The notes beneath the pieces were generated by a model. It saw nothing but the letters and a program-made list of their open reading frames with translations, was not told the origin of the DNA and made no database searches. A program made the translations under genes and the position numbers. This document shows positions 31,865 through 39,284 of a stretch of 64,000 bases of DNA, piece by piece (within the stretch, counting starts at the first letter, position 1; every line of letters begins with the position of its first letter). This DNA is from Phycisphaerales bacterium (GTDB taxonomy: Bacteria > Planctomycetota > Phycisphaerae > Phycisphaerales > UBA1924): NCBI GenBank assembly GCA_947459215.1, contig CANHCQ010000014.1:1-64000 (forward strand). The letters are read 5' to 3'.

Positions 31865-34501
31865 ATGTTGAAATCAATCATGCGCCGCTTCGTTCTTGCG
31901 TCCGTCGCACTCGCGACGGCGCTGGGCGCTCACGCGCGGGCCGATGAGATCGTCGCGCCCAACGCATCCGCGGCGGCCGAAGGCTCCGGCGGACTCTCGA
32001 CTTCCCTCAGTTCCGGCGCACGCACGCTGCAGTGGATCATCGCCCGCTCGCAGCTGGCCTCGATCCCCGTCGGCTCGGTCATCACCGGCATCGCCTACCG
32101 ACTCGACGCCGGTCAGGCAACCTGGCCCACAAGCAACACGACCGCGACGCAGTACGACATCACCATCGGCTCGTCGCTCTACCCGCCCGCCAGCGCCAGC
32201 GCGACGTTCGCCGCCAACGCCGCTCCCGACACCGTCACCGCCCGCAGCGGCCCGCTGCTCATCAGCGCCGGCGCGTTCCCCGGCTCACCCGCTTCACCCA
32301 ACGCCTTCGCCGCGTTCATCCCCTTCACCAACCGCTTCGTCTACACCGGCGGCGACCTCTGCATCACGCTCCGCCACTCCGGGTTCCCCGGGATCGCCGT
32401 CGCCGGATTCGCCGACGCCATCACCACCAGCGACCCGCTCTCGGCCAACGTCGTCGCGCTCGCCGACTTCTCGTCCTCCACCGCCACTGTCGGCGCCAAG
32501 ACCAACGCCCCGGTCCTCCGCATCCGCTACGCCCCGCCCGACAACTACAGCCGCGCCTATCCGCCCCTGGACCAGCTCGACGGCGACGACACCTTCCTCC
32601 TCACCCCCTTCCAGACCACCGCCCGCACCACGCAGGTCGTGTACGACGCCAGCGAACTGGTGCACATCCCCAAGGGCAGCCTCATTCAGGGCCTGGGCTT
32701 CCGGCTCGAACCCAGCGGCGTCACCGCGCCGGTGAACGCCATCGGCACGACCAACTTCCAGATCGAGTTGGCTCGCTCCCCCCGCTCGCCCGACGCCATG
32801 AGCCTCACCGTTGCCAACAACGAGGTCGCCGCCGACCGCACCATCGTCCGCACCGGTGCCCTCGCCATCCCCGCCAACGCCTTCCTCGACACCGGCATCG
32901 CCCCCAAGGCCTACACCTTCAAGGTTCTCTTCGACAAGCCCTACGAGTACCGCGGCGGACACCTCTCGGTCGTCATCCGACACAACGGGTTCCCCAACAC
33001 CATCGGCATCGGCGCCAATTCGGTCGATTTCATCTCCGGCGCGCGCGCCGGCTTCCAGACCGGCTTCAGCGCCACGTCGCACGTCTTCGTCACCGCCAAC
33101 GTCCCCTCGCTCGAACTCATCTTCGACGCCGCCACCCAATCGCCTTCCAACTGGGTGACCGAGGAGCCCAATGCCGCACTCCCGCTCTTCGGCACCTCCG
33201 GCGGCGTGATCCAAGTCGCCATCGCGCCGGACGAACTCCTCGCCGCCCGTCCCGGCTCGATCATCCAGGGACTCACCTTCCGCCAAGGCGACGGCCCGCT
33301 GGGCACCAACGCCTTCCCCGACAGCGCCGACCTCGTCTTCACCCGCTTCGACGTCACCGTGCAGCAATCCGCCCGCACGCCGAGCAATCTGTCCACCAGC
33401 TTCGCAACGAATGCCGGGCCCGGCGCGGTGCTGGTGCGCTCCGGCCCGTTCGTGATGAGCCGCCAGTGGTTTCCCGGCGGCTCGCCCGAGGGCACGCCCC
33501 AGCGCTTCGGCCGCAACATCCCCTTCAGCCGCCCCTACTCCTACCCCGGCGGCACGCTGCTCGTCACCATCCGCTACAGCCTCGCCAACCCGGCGACCAT
33601 GCAGGCCGATGCCGTCGCCAAGGACACGCCCGATGGCGGATGGGGCACCCGCATCGCCGCCATCACCAGCACCGTCAGCCCCGACGCCACGCTCGGCAAT
33701 CGCACCAACGTCCCGGTCACGAAACTCTTCTTCACGCCCGTCCTCGACATGACGGCGTCGCTGGCCACGACCCAGGGCAACGGCGGCCTGAACACCCTCG
33801 TGCAGTCAGAATCCCGCACCTATCAGTCCGTGCTCTCCGATCAGGTCTTCGAATCCATCCCCTACAACGCCACCTTCTCCGGCTTGCTCTTCCGCGCGTA
33901 TGCCAACGAGGCCACTTGGCCGCTGAACGACGCCAACTTCTCCCTCTACGGCGTCGAGATGGGCGTCGCCAACACCAGCCCCGCGTTCATGAGCAGCACC
34001 TTCGCCGAGAACGTCGGCGGCCTGGCAGTGCAGACCCGCGTCGGCCCGCTCAGCGTCGATGCCATGCGCGTCCGCTACGAGTCGCCGCTCGCGCCACCCG
34101 CGCTCTTCATCGACTTCAACCGCCCGTGGCAGAACTACGGCAAGGGCGTCTACTTCACCATCCGCCACAGCGGCAGCGGGACCACCCCCGTCTTCCTCGA
34201 CACGGTCATCGACTCCTTTGGCCTCGGCTCGCTCTTCCAGGGCTGGTACGCCGGAGGCTTCGCCGCCACCGTCGGCACATCCACCAACAACGTCCCCGTC
34301 CCCCGCTTTGTCTACCTCGTCCGCCCCTGCGCTGGCGACTTCAACTACGACGGCTTCGTGGACGACCAGGACTTCACGCAGTTCGTCAATGCGTACGACT
34401 TCCTGCTCACCCCGACCTGCGACCTCAACGGCGACCTCATCACCGACGACAACGACTTCTCCGTCTTCATCCAGAACTACGACTTCCTGTTCTGCCCGTA
34501 A
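31865..34501 (+). CDS. Large exported protein with four internal repeats and dockerin
   Basis: 878 residues. The signal peptide spans about 1-27 (start at 31865; an in-frame ATG at 31880 also works). Four tandem units of about 200 residues follow. Each contains an opening RTxQxxxxxxxLxxIPxGSxIxGLxFRL segment, an FDITxGxSxxxP segment and a closing YxGGxLxITIRHSGF segment, with a recurrent VRSGPLxI in between. The repeats look like exported beta-sandwich domains of unknown ligand. The dockerin (CAGDFNYDGFVDDQDF ... CDLNGDLITDDNDF ... YDFLFCP) ends the protein. It is a single-gene unit bounded by terminators on both sides. Confidence 0.82.
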   Translation: MLKSIMRRFVLASVALATALGAHARADEIVAPNASAAAEGSGGLSTSLSSGARTLQWIIARSQLASIPVGSVITGIAYRLDAGQATWPTSNTTATQYDITIGSSLYPPASASATFAANAAPDTVTARSGPLLISAGAFPGSPASPNAFAAFIPFTNRFVYTGGDLCITLRHSGFPGIAVAGFADAITTSDPLSANVVALADFSSSTATVGAKTNAPVLRIRYAPPDNYSRAYPPLDQLDGDDTFLLTPFQTTARTTQVVYDASELVHIPKGSLIQGLGFRLEPSGVTAPVNAIGTTNFQIELARSPRSPDAMSLTVANNEVAADRTIVRTGALAIPANAFLDTGIAPKAYTFKVLFDKPYEYRGGHLSVVIRHNGFPNTIGIGANSVDFISGARAGFQTGFSATSHVFVTANVPSLELIFDAATQSPSNWVTEEPNAALPLFGTSGGVIQVAIAPDELLAARPGSIIQGLTFRQGDGPLGTNAFPDSADLVFTRFDVTVQQSARTPSNLSTSFATNAGPGAVLVRSGPFVMSRQWFPGGSPEGTPQRFGRNIPFSRPYSYPGGTLLVTIRYSLANPATMQADAVAKDTPDGGWGTRIAAITSTVSPDATLGNRTNVPVTKLFFTPVLDMTASLATTQGNGGLNTLVQSESRTYQSVLSDQVFESIPYNATFSGLLFRAYANEATWPLNDANFSLYGVEMGVANTSPAFMSSTFAENVGGLAVQTRVGPLSVDAMRVRYESPLAPPALFIDFNRPWQNYGKGVYFTIRHSGSGTTPVFLDTVIDSFGLGSLFQGWYAGGFAATVGTSTNNVPVPRFVYLVRPCAGDFNYDGFVDDQDFTQFVNAYDFLLTPTCDLNGDLITDDNDFSVFIQNYDFLFCP

Positions 34502-34554
34502 CCCCCACCCCGAAGCCTCCGCCGGTGCGCCCCCGCAACGCACCGGCCGATCCC

Positions 34555-34587
34555 GCGGCACCGCAGCAATGCGGTGCCGCTGTTTTC
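34555..34587 (+). terminator. Strong intrinsic terminator after the 878-residue protein gene
   Basis: Perfect 11-bp stem GCGGCACCGCA/TGCGGTGCCGC with a GCAA loop, followed by TGTTTTC. The rest of the intergenic space (34502-34977) holds the two repeats listed separately and no gene. Confidence 0.9.
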
Positions 34588-34600
34588 TTGATCCAGCTAG

Positions 34601-34619
34601 GACCGGCCTCCGGCCGGTC
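34601..34619. repeat. REP-like palindrome GACCGGC-type
   Basis: GACCGGCCTCCGGCCGGTC, the same palindrome type as inside the helicase gene. It is immediately followed by the larger inverted repeat. Confidence 0.85.
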
Positions 34620-34633
34620 TTCCAGTCACCTTT

Positions 34634-34744
34634 GGTGCCATCAGTCCGCGGCTGCTCAGAGCCGCGCGACTGATGCGTCTGCAAGCCCCGCGCCCATTCC
34701 ACCCCGCATCAGTCGCGCCGCAGAGCCGGCGGACTGATGGCACC
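34634..34744. repeat. 111-bp long inverted repeat, MITE-like
   Basis: Outer arms GGTGCCATCAGTCCG and CGGACTGATGGCACC match perfectly over 15 bp. An inner stem GCGCGACTGATGCG/CGCATCAGTCGCGC matches over 14 bp, with a short loop of about 27 bp. The arms also carry GCTGCTCAGAGC-type hairpins. A related, more diverged copy lies at 38245-38345. No transposase gene is near. It is palindromic at all levels, like a MITE or a REP cluster. Confidence 0.8.
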
Positions 34745-34977
34745 CCACAAATACCCCAGTCGCATTTGCACCCGACACCCCGTCTTATCGGTCCATCGAC
34801 AACACCCGATTTCGCAGCGCTACCCGCCGATGCCTCCCGAACACGCACCTCGACCTAAGCGGGAGTGCTCAGATTCCGCTTCCATCCGTGCCGTTCGTGC
34901 GGTACATTACGATTGCGGCCCCAAAGCGGTGGGCCCCAAGAAACACTCTGCACCCCCGCCAACACGGAGCCTCGCTC

Positions 34978-36750
34978 ATGCGTGCCGCGCTCGAATTCCG
35001 TTCTGTTCTCCGAGCAGCACTGGCCCTGGCCGTGCTGGTTCTCGCGCCGACCCTGGCCCAGGCCCAGATCACCTTCAACTCCCAGCTCCGCACCATCGCG
35101 GTCTCGGGCTCGGCCGGGAACAACTCGGCCTCCACCGCGCCCGGCGACTTCGGCGACTTCAACACCAGCGTGTCGGTCGGCGCGGGACCGTTTGCCTCCA
35201 CCGTCGGCGTGGTCTCGAGCATCAACACCAGCGCCCTCTTCTTCAGCACGAACTTCGACCTCCGCACCCCGGGCTTCGCCGGCAATCCCACCGCCGCCGC
35301 CCAGGCGCAGATCGTCTTCACACTCGCGTCGCCTTCGGGCTACATCCTCGATGTCTCCGACAGCTTTTCGAACGGAGCGGCACAGACGAGCATCGGCACC
35401 ACCCTCAGCGGCCCGGGAGGAACGATCGTCTCCGGACGCACCATCAGCCAGACCGGCACCCTGCCCGCCGGCACCTACACCATCTCGACCGTCGTCCAGT
35501 GCGCCAACCCCGGCGGCGTGCTCGGCAACGCCTTCATGATGCTCAGCTTCACCGCGGCCAACGACACCGCGACGTCGATCCTCTATCAGGGCCGCCTCCT
35601 CGACAGCGGCACGCCCGCCAACGGGCCCTTCGACATGACCTTCCAGGTCTTCAACGCTCCCACCGGCGGCAGCGCCCTCACCACCGCGATCCTCGTGCCC
35701 CGTGTCCAAGTCACCAACGGCGTCTTCTCCACCCTCGTCAACATCCCGCCCTCGGTCTGGAACGCCGGACGCAGCTACATCGAGTGCGCCGTCGGCTTCC
35801 CCGTCACCGTCCCCATCGTGCTCAGCCCGCGCCAGCCTGTGCAGCCCACACCCAAAGCGCTCTGGGCCCTCCTCGCCGACGCCGTGCCCTGGTCGGGCAT
35901 CACCGGAATCCCCGCCTCCATCACCAGCCCGCCGTGGGCGCAGGTCGGACCTGACCTGGCCTACACCGGCGGCCACGTCGGCATCGGCGTCAGCCCCCCG
36001 GCCGCGCCGCTCCACGTCCGCTCCGGCTCGGCGGGAATCACCCCGCAGTCCGGCGTGCTCGCGGCCTTCGAAGGCAGCAGCGGCGGCTATCTCTCTCTGC
36101 TCGGCGCCAACGGCTCCGAGACCGGCATCCTCTTCGGCCGCCCCGCCGTCGGCACCGCCGGCGCCGGCATCATCTATAACAACCCCAGCACGCCCGGCGG
36201 CCTGCAGTTCCGTACCGACACCAACACCACCCGCCTGACCATCGCCAACAACGGAGCCGCGGCGTTCACCGGCACCGTCACCGCCCCCAACTTCACCTAC
36301 GCCACGCCCATCACCACCACCAAGATGGTCTCGTACATCGACTTCAGGTCTCGCAACGGCACCCCCGTCCGCAACCTCTCGATCAACGGCGAAGGCGCGG
36401 GCTTCGACAACGGCGTCTCCAACGAACAGCTCATCGCCCAGCTCGACCTGCCCAACGGCGCCACCCTCACCAACCTCCGCTTCTACTTCTACGACAACTC
36501 CGGGGCCGACCTCTTCTTGTCGGTCCTGGGGTACTTCCCCGCCACGCCGACCAACGTCCTGCTCGGCTCGGGCGGCAGCTCGGGCTCGGCCAACGCCAGC
36601 CGGTTCATCGATATCCCGCTCAACACCGTCGTCGACAACTCGAACGCCGCCATCCTTCTGGCCGTCAGCAGCACGACCAACGTCTGGGACACCTCCATGC
36701 AGGTCCGCGCCGTCCGCGCCACCTACACCATGCCCCGCCCGGTGCCGTGA
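34978..36750 (+). CDS. Exported beta-rich protein with a 'YQGRLxDxG' domain
   Basis: 590 residues from the ATG at 34978 (GGAG upstream) with a signal peptide (about 1-29, ending AQAQ). The first 170 residues are Ser/Thr/Gly-rich beta sequence. The segment ILYQGRLLDSGTPANGPFDM (near 200) matches the N-terminal domain of the 16068-17702 protein (FTYQGRLLDAGAPASGTYDI). After that come PPWAQVGPDLAYTGGHVGIG and the motif AAPLHVRSG, typical of phage-tail-fibre-like exported proteins. A C-terminal beta domain ends without a dockerin or PEP-CTERM signal. Role: probably a cell-surface or released fibre; no enzymatic motif is seen. Confidence 0.75.
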   Translation: MRAALEFRSVLRAALALAVLVLAPTLAQAQITFNSQLRTIAVSGSAGNNSASTAPGDFGDFNTSVSVGAGPFASTVGVVSSINTSALFFSTNFDLRTPGFAGNPTAAAQAQIVFTLASPSGYILDVSDSFSNGAAQTSIGTTLSGPGGTIVSGRTISQTGTLPAGTYTISTVVQCANPGGVLGNAFMMLSFTAANDTATSILYQGRLLDSGTPANGPFDMTFQVFNAPTGGSALTTAILVPRVQVTNGVFSTLVNIPPSVWNAGRSYIECAVGFPVTVPIVLSPRQPVQPTPKALWALLADAVPWSGITGIPASITSPPWAQVGPDLAYTGGHVGIGVSPPAAPLHVRSGSAGITPQSGVLAAFEGSSGGYLSLLGANGSETGILFGRPAVGTAGAGIIYNNPSTPGGLQFRTDTNTTRLTIANNGAAAFTGTVTAPNFTYATPITTTKMVSYIDFRSRNGTPVRNLSINGEGAGFDNGVSNEQLIAQLDLPNGATLTNLRFYFYDNSGADLFLSVLGYFPATPTNVLLGSGGSSGSANASRFIDIPLNTVVDNSNAAILLAVSSTTNVWDTSMQVRAVRATYTMPRPVP

Positions 36751-36769
36751 GCAACCCCAACCCCAGTGG

Positions 36770-36849
36770 AACCGGCCGCCGGCCGGTCTTCCTTATTCCT
36801 TTGCTTCCAGCCACTTCCATCCGCCCGGCGACCGGCCGGGAGGCCGGTC
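36770..36849. repeat. Two REP-like palindromes before rplM
   Basis: AACCGGCCGCCGGCCGGTC (36769-36787) and GACCGGCCGGGAGGCCGGTC (36830-36849), followed by CTACTGGTGG. They are the same family as those in the helicase gene. The remainder of the space up to 37081 has the leader of rplM and no further gene. Confidence 0.85.
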
Positions 36850-37081
36850 CTACTGGTGGTCAGGGGAGCGGCCATGCCCTTGCCACCCACCCCCATGCCG
36901 CCTAACCTTGTCTCTCCCATTTGGGAAAAACCTGCTCGGGTTCATCCCCGAGCCTGCCCCGCCCAGTAGGCGGCGAGTTGGAAGGTCCGGACGCCTCGTC
37001 GTCCCATCGCACGGTTGTGGCCACCTTGGCTATGCCCGTCGACCCGGAACGCGAGCACGCCGCACCCATCGGAGGTCGGTT

Positions 37082-37522
37082 ATGCATCGTCGTCAGACAT
37101 CGTTGCTCAAGCCCGGTTCGGGCTCCAAGACCTGGCGGGTCGTGGACGCCGCGGGCATCCCGCTCGGCCGCCTCGCCAGCGAGGTCGCCATCGTCCTCAT
37201 CGGCAAGCACCGCCCGGACTACACCCCGCACGTCGATTGCGGCGAGCAGGTCATCGTCCTCAACGCCGAGAAGGTCGAACTCACCGGCAACAAGGCGACC
37301 CAGCGCCTCAAGATGCGCTACACCGAGTACCCCGGTGGTCTCAAGACCCAGACCTACGGCCAGGTCCGCGAGCGCGACCCGGAAACCCTCGTCAAGGACG
37401 CGGTCCGTCGCATGCTCCCCAAGAACCGCCTCAGCCGCCTCATGCTGAAGGGCCTCCATGTCGTCAAGGGCAGCGAGCACCCGCACGCGATGCACAAGCC
37501 CAAGGAACTGAAGGTCTCCTGA
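37082..37522 (+). CDS. rplM: 50S ribosomal protein L13
   Basis: 146 residues from the ATG at 37082, which has GGAGGT just upstream. L13 is an early 50S assembly protein binding 23S rRNA. The sequence carries the family signatures KTWRVVDAAGIPLGRLASEV (starting near residue 17), VAIVLIGKHRPDYTPHVDCGEQVIVLNAEKV, YPGGLKTQTY and AVRRMLPKNRLSRLMLKGLHVVKG. The normal length and the following rpsI are as in almost all bacteria. Confidence 0.97.
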   Translation: MHRRQTSLLKPGSGSKTWRVVDAAGIPLGRLASEVAIVLIGKHRPDYTPHVDCGEQVIVLNAEKVELTGNKATQRLKMRYTEYPGGLKTQTYGQVRERDPETLVKDAVRRMLPKNRLSRLMLKGLHVVKGSEHPHAMHKPKELKVS

Positions 37523-37587
37523 GTCCGCACACCCGCACACACGCGGCCGAGGCCAACGCCCGCCGCTGAATCACACGAGAGAAACAC

Positions 37588-38139
37588 ATGAGCACGATCT
37601 CTGGTCTCAATATCCCCGCGGGCCTCAGCGCGACGCCCGTCGTCCCCGGCGAGGCCCCGGCGCCCCGTCCGCTCCGCACCGCCAAGCCCGCCGACCGCCA
37701 CGGTTGGTGGTGGGGCACCGGCCGCCGCAAGAGCGCCGTCGCCCGCGTCCGCCTCAAGCCCGCCAAGGGCGTTGATGCCGCCATCATCTTCGAGGTCGAT
37801 CGCGAAAGCAAGGCCGCCAAGAAGGAAGGCAAGCGCGCGACCAAGACCCTCGATCAGTACTTCGCCGAGATGCGCGACCGCAACGACGTGACCGAGGCCC
37901 TCCGCTCGGCCAGCCTGATGGAAAAGATGCACGTCGTGATCCGCTGCCACGGCGGCGGCACGATGGGCCAGGCCCAGGCCTGCCGCCTCGCCATCGCCCG
38001 CGCTCTGGTCGATTTCGACCCGACCCTCGAAGCCCGCTTCCGCGAGATGAGCCTGCTCACCCGCGACAGCCGCGAGGTCGAGCGTAAGAAGTACGGCCAG
38101 GCCGGCGCCCGCCGTCGCTTCCAGTTCAGCAAGCGCTGA
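37588..38139 (+). CDS. rpsI: 30S ribosomal protein S9
   Basis: 183 residues. S9 binds the 16S 3' domain and its C-terminal tail reaches the P-site. The family core starts at GTGRRKSAVARVRLKPAKG (near 43) and ends with KYGQAGARRRFQFSKR, the conserved basic C-terminus with SKR. The N-terminal extension (about 40 residues, rich in Pro and Ala) and an insert around residues 65-85 with many Lys make it longer than the usual 130. The gene pair rplM-rpsI is 65 bp apart and is followed by a good terminator. Confidence 0.97.
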   Translation: MSTISGLNIPAGLSATPVVPGEAPAPRPLRTAKPADRHGWWWGTGRRKSAVARVRLKPAKGVDAAIIFEVDRESKAAKKEGKRATKTLDQYFAEMRDRNDVTEALRSASLMEKMHVVIRCHGGGTMGQAQACRLAIARALVDFDPTLEARFREMSLLTRDSREVERKKYGQAGARRRFQFSKR

Positions 38140-38166
38140 TTCAATTCTCAATCTCGATTCCCCCAA

Positions 38167-38193
38167 GACCCGCGAGCCATCGCGGGTCTTTTT
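38167..38193 (+). terminator. Terminator of the rplM-rpsI unit
   Basis: Perfect 9-bp stem GACCCGCGA/TCGCGGGTC with a GCCA loop, followed by TTTTTC. Confidence 0.92.
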
Positions 38194-38206
38194 CATGTCC
38201 CAGTGG

Positions 38207-38345
38207 GACCGGCCTCCGGCCGGTCTTCCTGCTTCTTTCGACCCGTCCGCGGCTGCCCGGAGCCGCACGACTGGTGCGTCTGCAACCCCCGCGCCCCACC
38301 CACCGCGCATCAGTCGCGCCGCCAAGCCGGCGGACTGATGGCACC
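38207..38345. repeat. REP-like palindrome plus diverged copy of the long inverted repeat
   Basis: GACCGGCCTCCGGCCGGTC at 38207-38225 is followed, as at 34601, by a copy of the larger element (about 38245-38345): CCGCGGCTGCCCGGAGCCGC, then ACGACTGGTGCGTCTGCAA, then CGCATCAGTCGCGCCGCC, then CGGACTGATGGCACC. The left outer arm is degraded. Same order and similar spacing as the first copy. The gap up to 38591 holds nothing else recognisable. Confidence 0.8.
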
Positions 38346-38591
38346 ACACGGTCACACCCGCCCACATCTTCGTACTCTTGGTCCTTGGCCTCCAAGCGAT
38401 CATCTTCACCGCCCCCGCCCGATTGGGGCCGCGGGCTGCACGCGCGCGCCGAGCGAGCAGGCAACGCAATCGCCGCGGCGCTCCAGCGGGTTGGAACCAT
38501 TGCCCGCCGCGGATCCGTCGCACTCCCCCACCTCCGTCGCGGCGCTCGCGTCGCCGTTCGCTCCGCCCGCGGCGACCACGGATCGCTGGCG

Positions 38592-39284
38592 ATGCTTGGC
38601 GTCTGGCTGATCACCGCGATCGCCGCATGCTCCATCGTGGGCTACCTGCTCACACTCCGCACGCCTCGCTGGTTCCGCACCATCAACCCGCGGGACGCGG
38701 CCCTGGTCGATCTCGCGCAGCGCGTCGAGAACCGCGTGATCACGCAGCTCTACAAGTACCGCGGCGAGGTTGATCCCGCCACCGGCGCCACCGGCGCGGC
38801 CTGGGAACTCACGATCACGCAAGACGAGGCCACCGCCTGGCTCGCCTGCAAGCTGCCGGACTGGCTCCGCAATCTCGACGATCGATTCACCTGGCCCGTC
38901 GGCGTCGAGAACGTGCAGGCCGCGTTCGATCCATCGCGTGTCTGGATCGCGGCGTCGGTCGACAGCGGCTCGCGCGCGGTGGTGTGCGTCGGTGCATCGC
39001 CGCGGATTGAAGCCACCGGCCTGTATCTCCGCTCCGGCCGCGCTGGTGTCGGCTCGCTCATACTGCCCGCTTCGCTCTTCGGCGGCCGCGCCGAAAGCCT
39101 CTTCAGCAGCGCCGACAAACAGAACCGAGCATGGAGCATCGCCACCGGCACATCGCCCGTGCTGCCCAACGCGACGCTGCGCCTCGAAGACGGCCGCCAG
39201 GTCCGCGTGCTGGCGATCACGCTCGATCGCGAGACCCTCACGCTGCAGTGTCAGACGGAAGTGGCGAAGCGGGATCCGAAGTAG
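38592..39284 (+). CDS. Membrane-anchored protein of unknown function
   Basis: 230 residues from the ATG at 38592; the frame is open further upstream, but there it runs through repeat DNA. One N-terminal membrane helix (about 5-21, WLITAIAACSIVGYLL) leads into an extracytoplasmic or periplasmic part with the pattern LVDLAQRVENRVITQLYKYR, TITQDEATAWLACKLPDWLR and LYLRSGRAGVGSLILPASLF. I recognise no family. The 'DEATAWL ... LPDWL' pattern resembles lipid- or membrane-proximal planctomycete proteins sometimes found near ribosomal genes. Its 3' end overlaps the convergent GT87-like gene by 47 bp. Confidence 0.65.
   Translation: MLGVWLITAIAACSIVGYLLTLRTPRWFRTINPRDAALVDLAQRVENRVITQLYKYRGEVDPATGATGAAWELTITQDEATAWLACKLPDWLRNLDDRFTWPVGVENVQAAFDPSRVWIAASVDSGSRAVVCVGASPRIEATGLYLRSGRAGVGSLILPASLFGGRAESLFSSADKQNRAWSIATGTSPVLPNATLRLEDGRQVRVLAITLDRETLTLQCQTEVAKRDPK

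Noticed and set aside
32032..34737. A 901-codon open frame on the plus strand overlapping the four-repeat dockerin gene
   Set aside because: Its product is almost only Arg, His and Pro, as expected from a shifted frame of a GC-rich gene. The true frame has a signal peptide, repeats and the dockerin.
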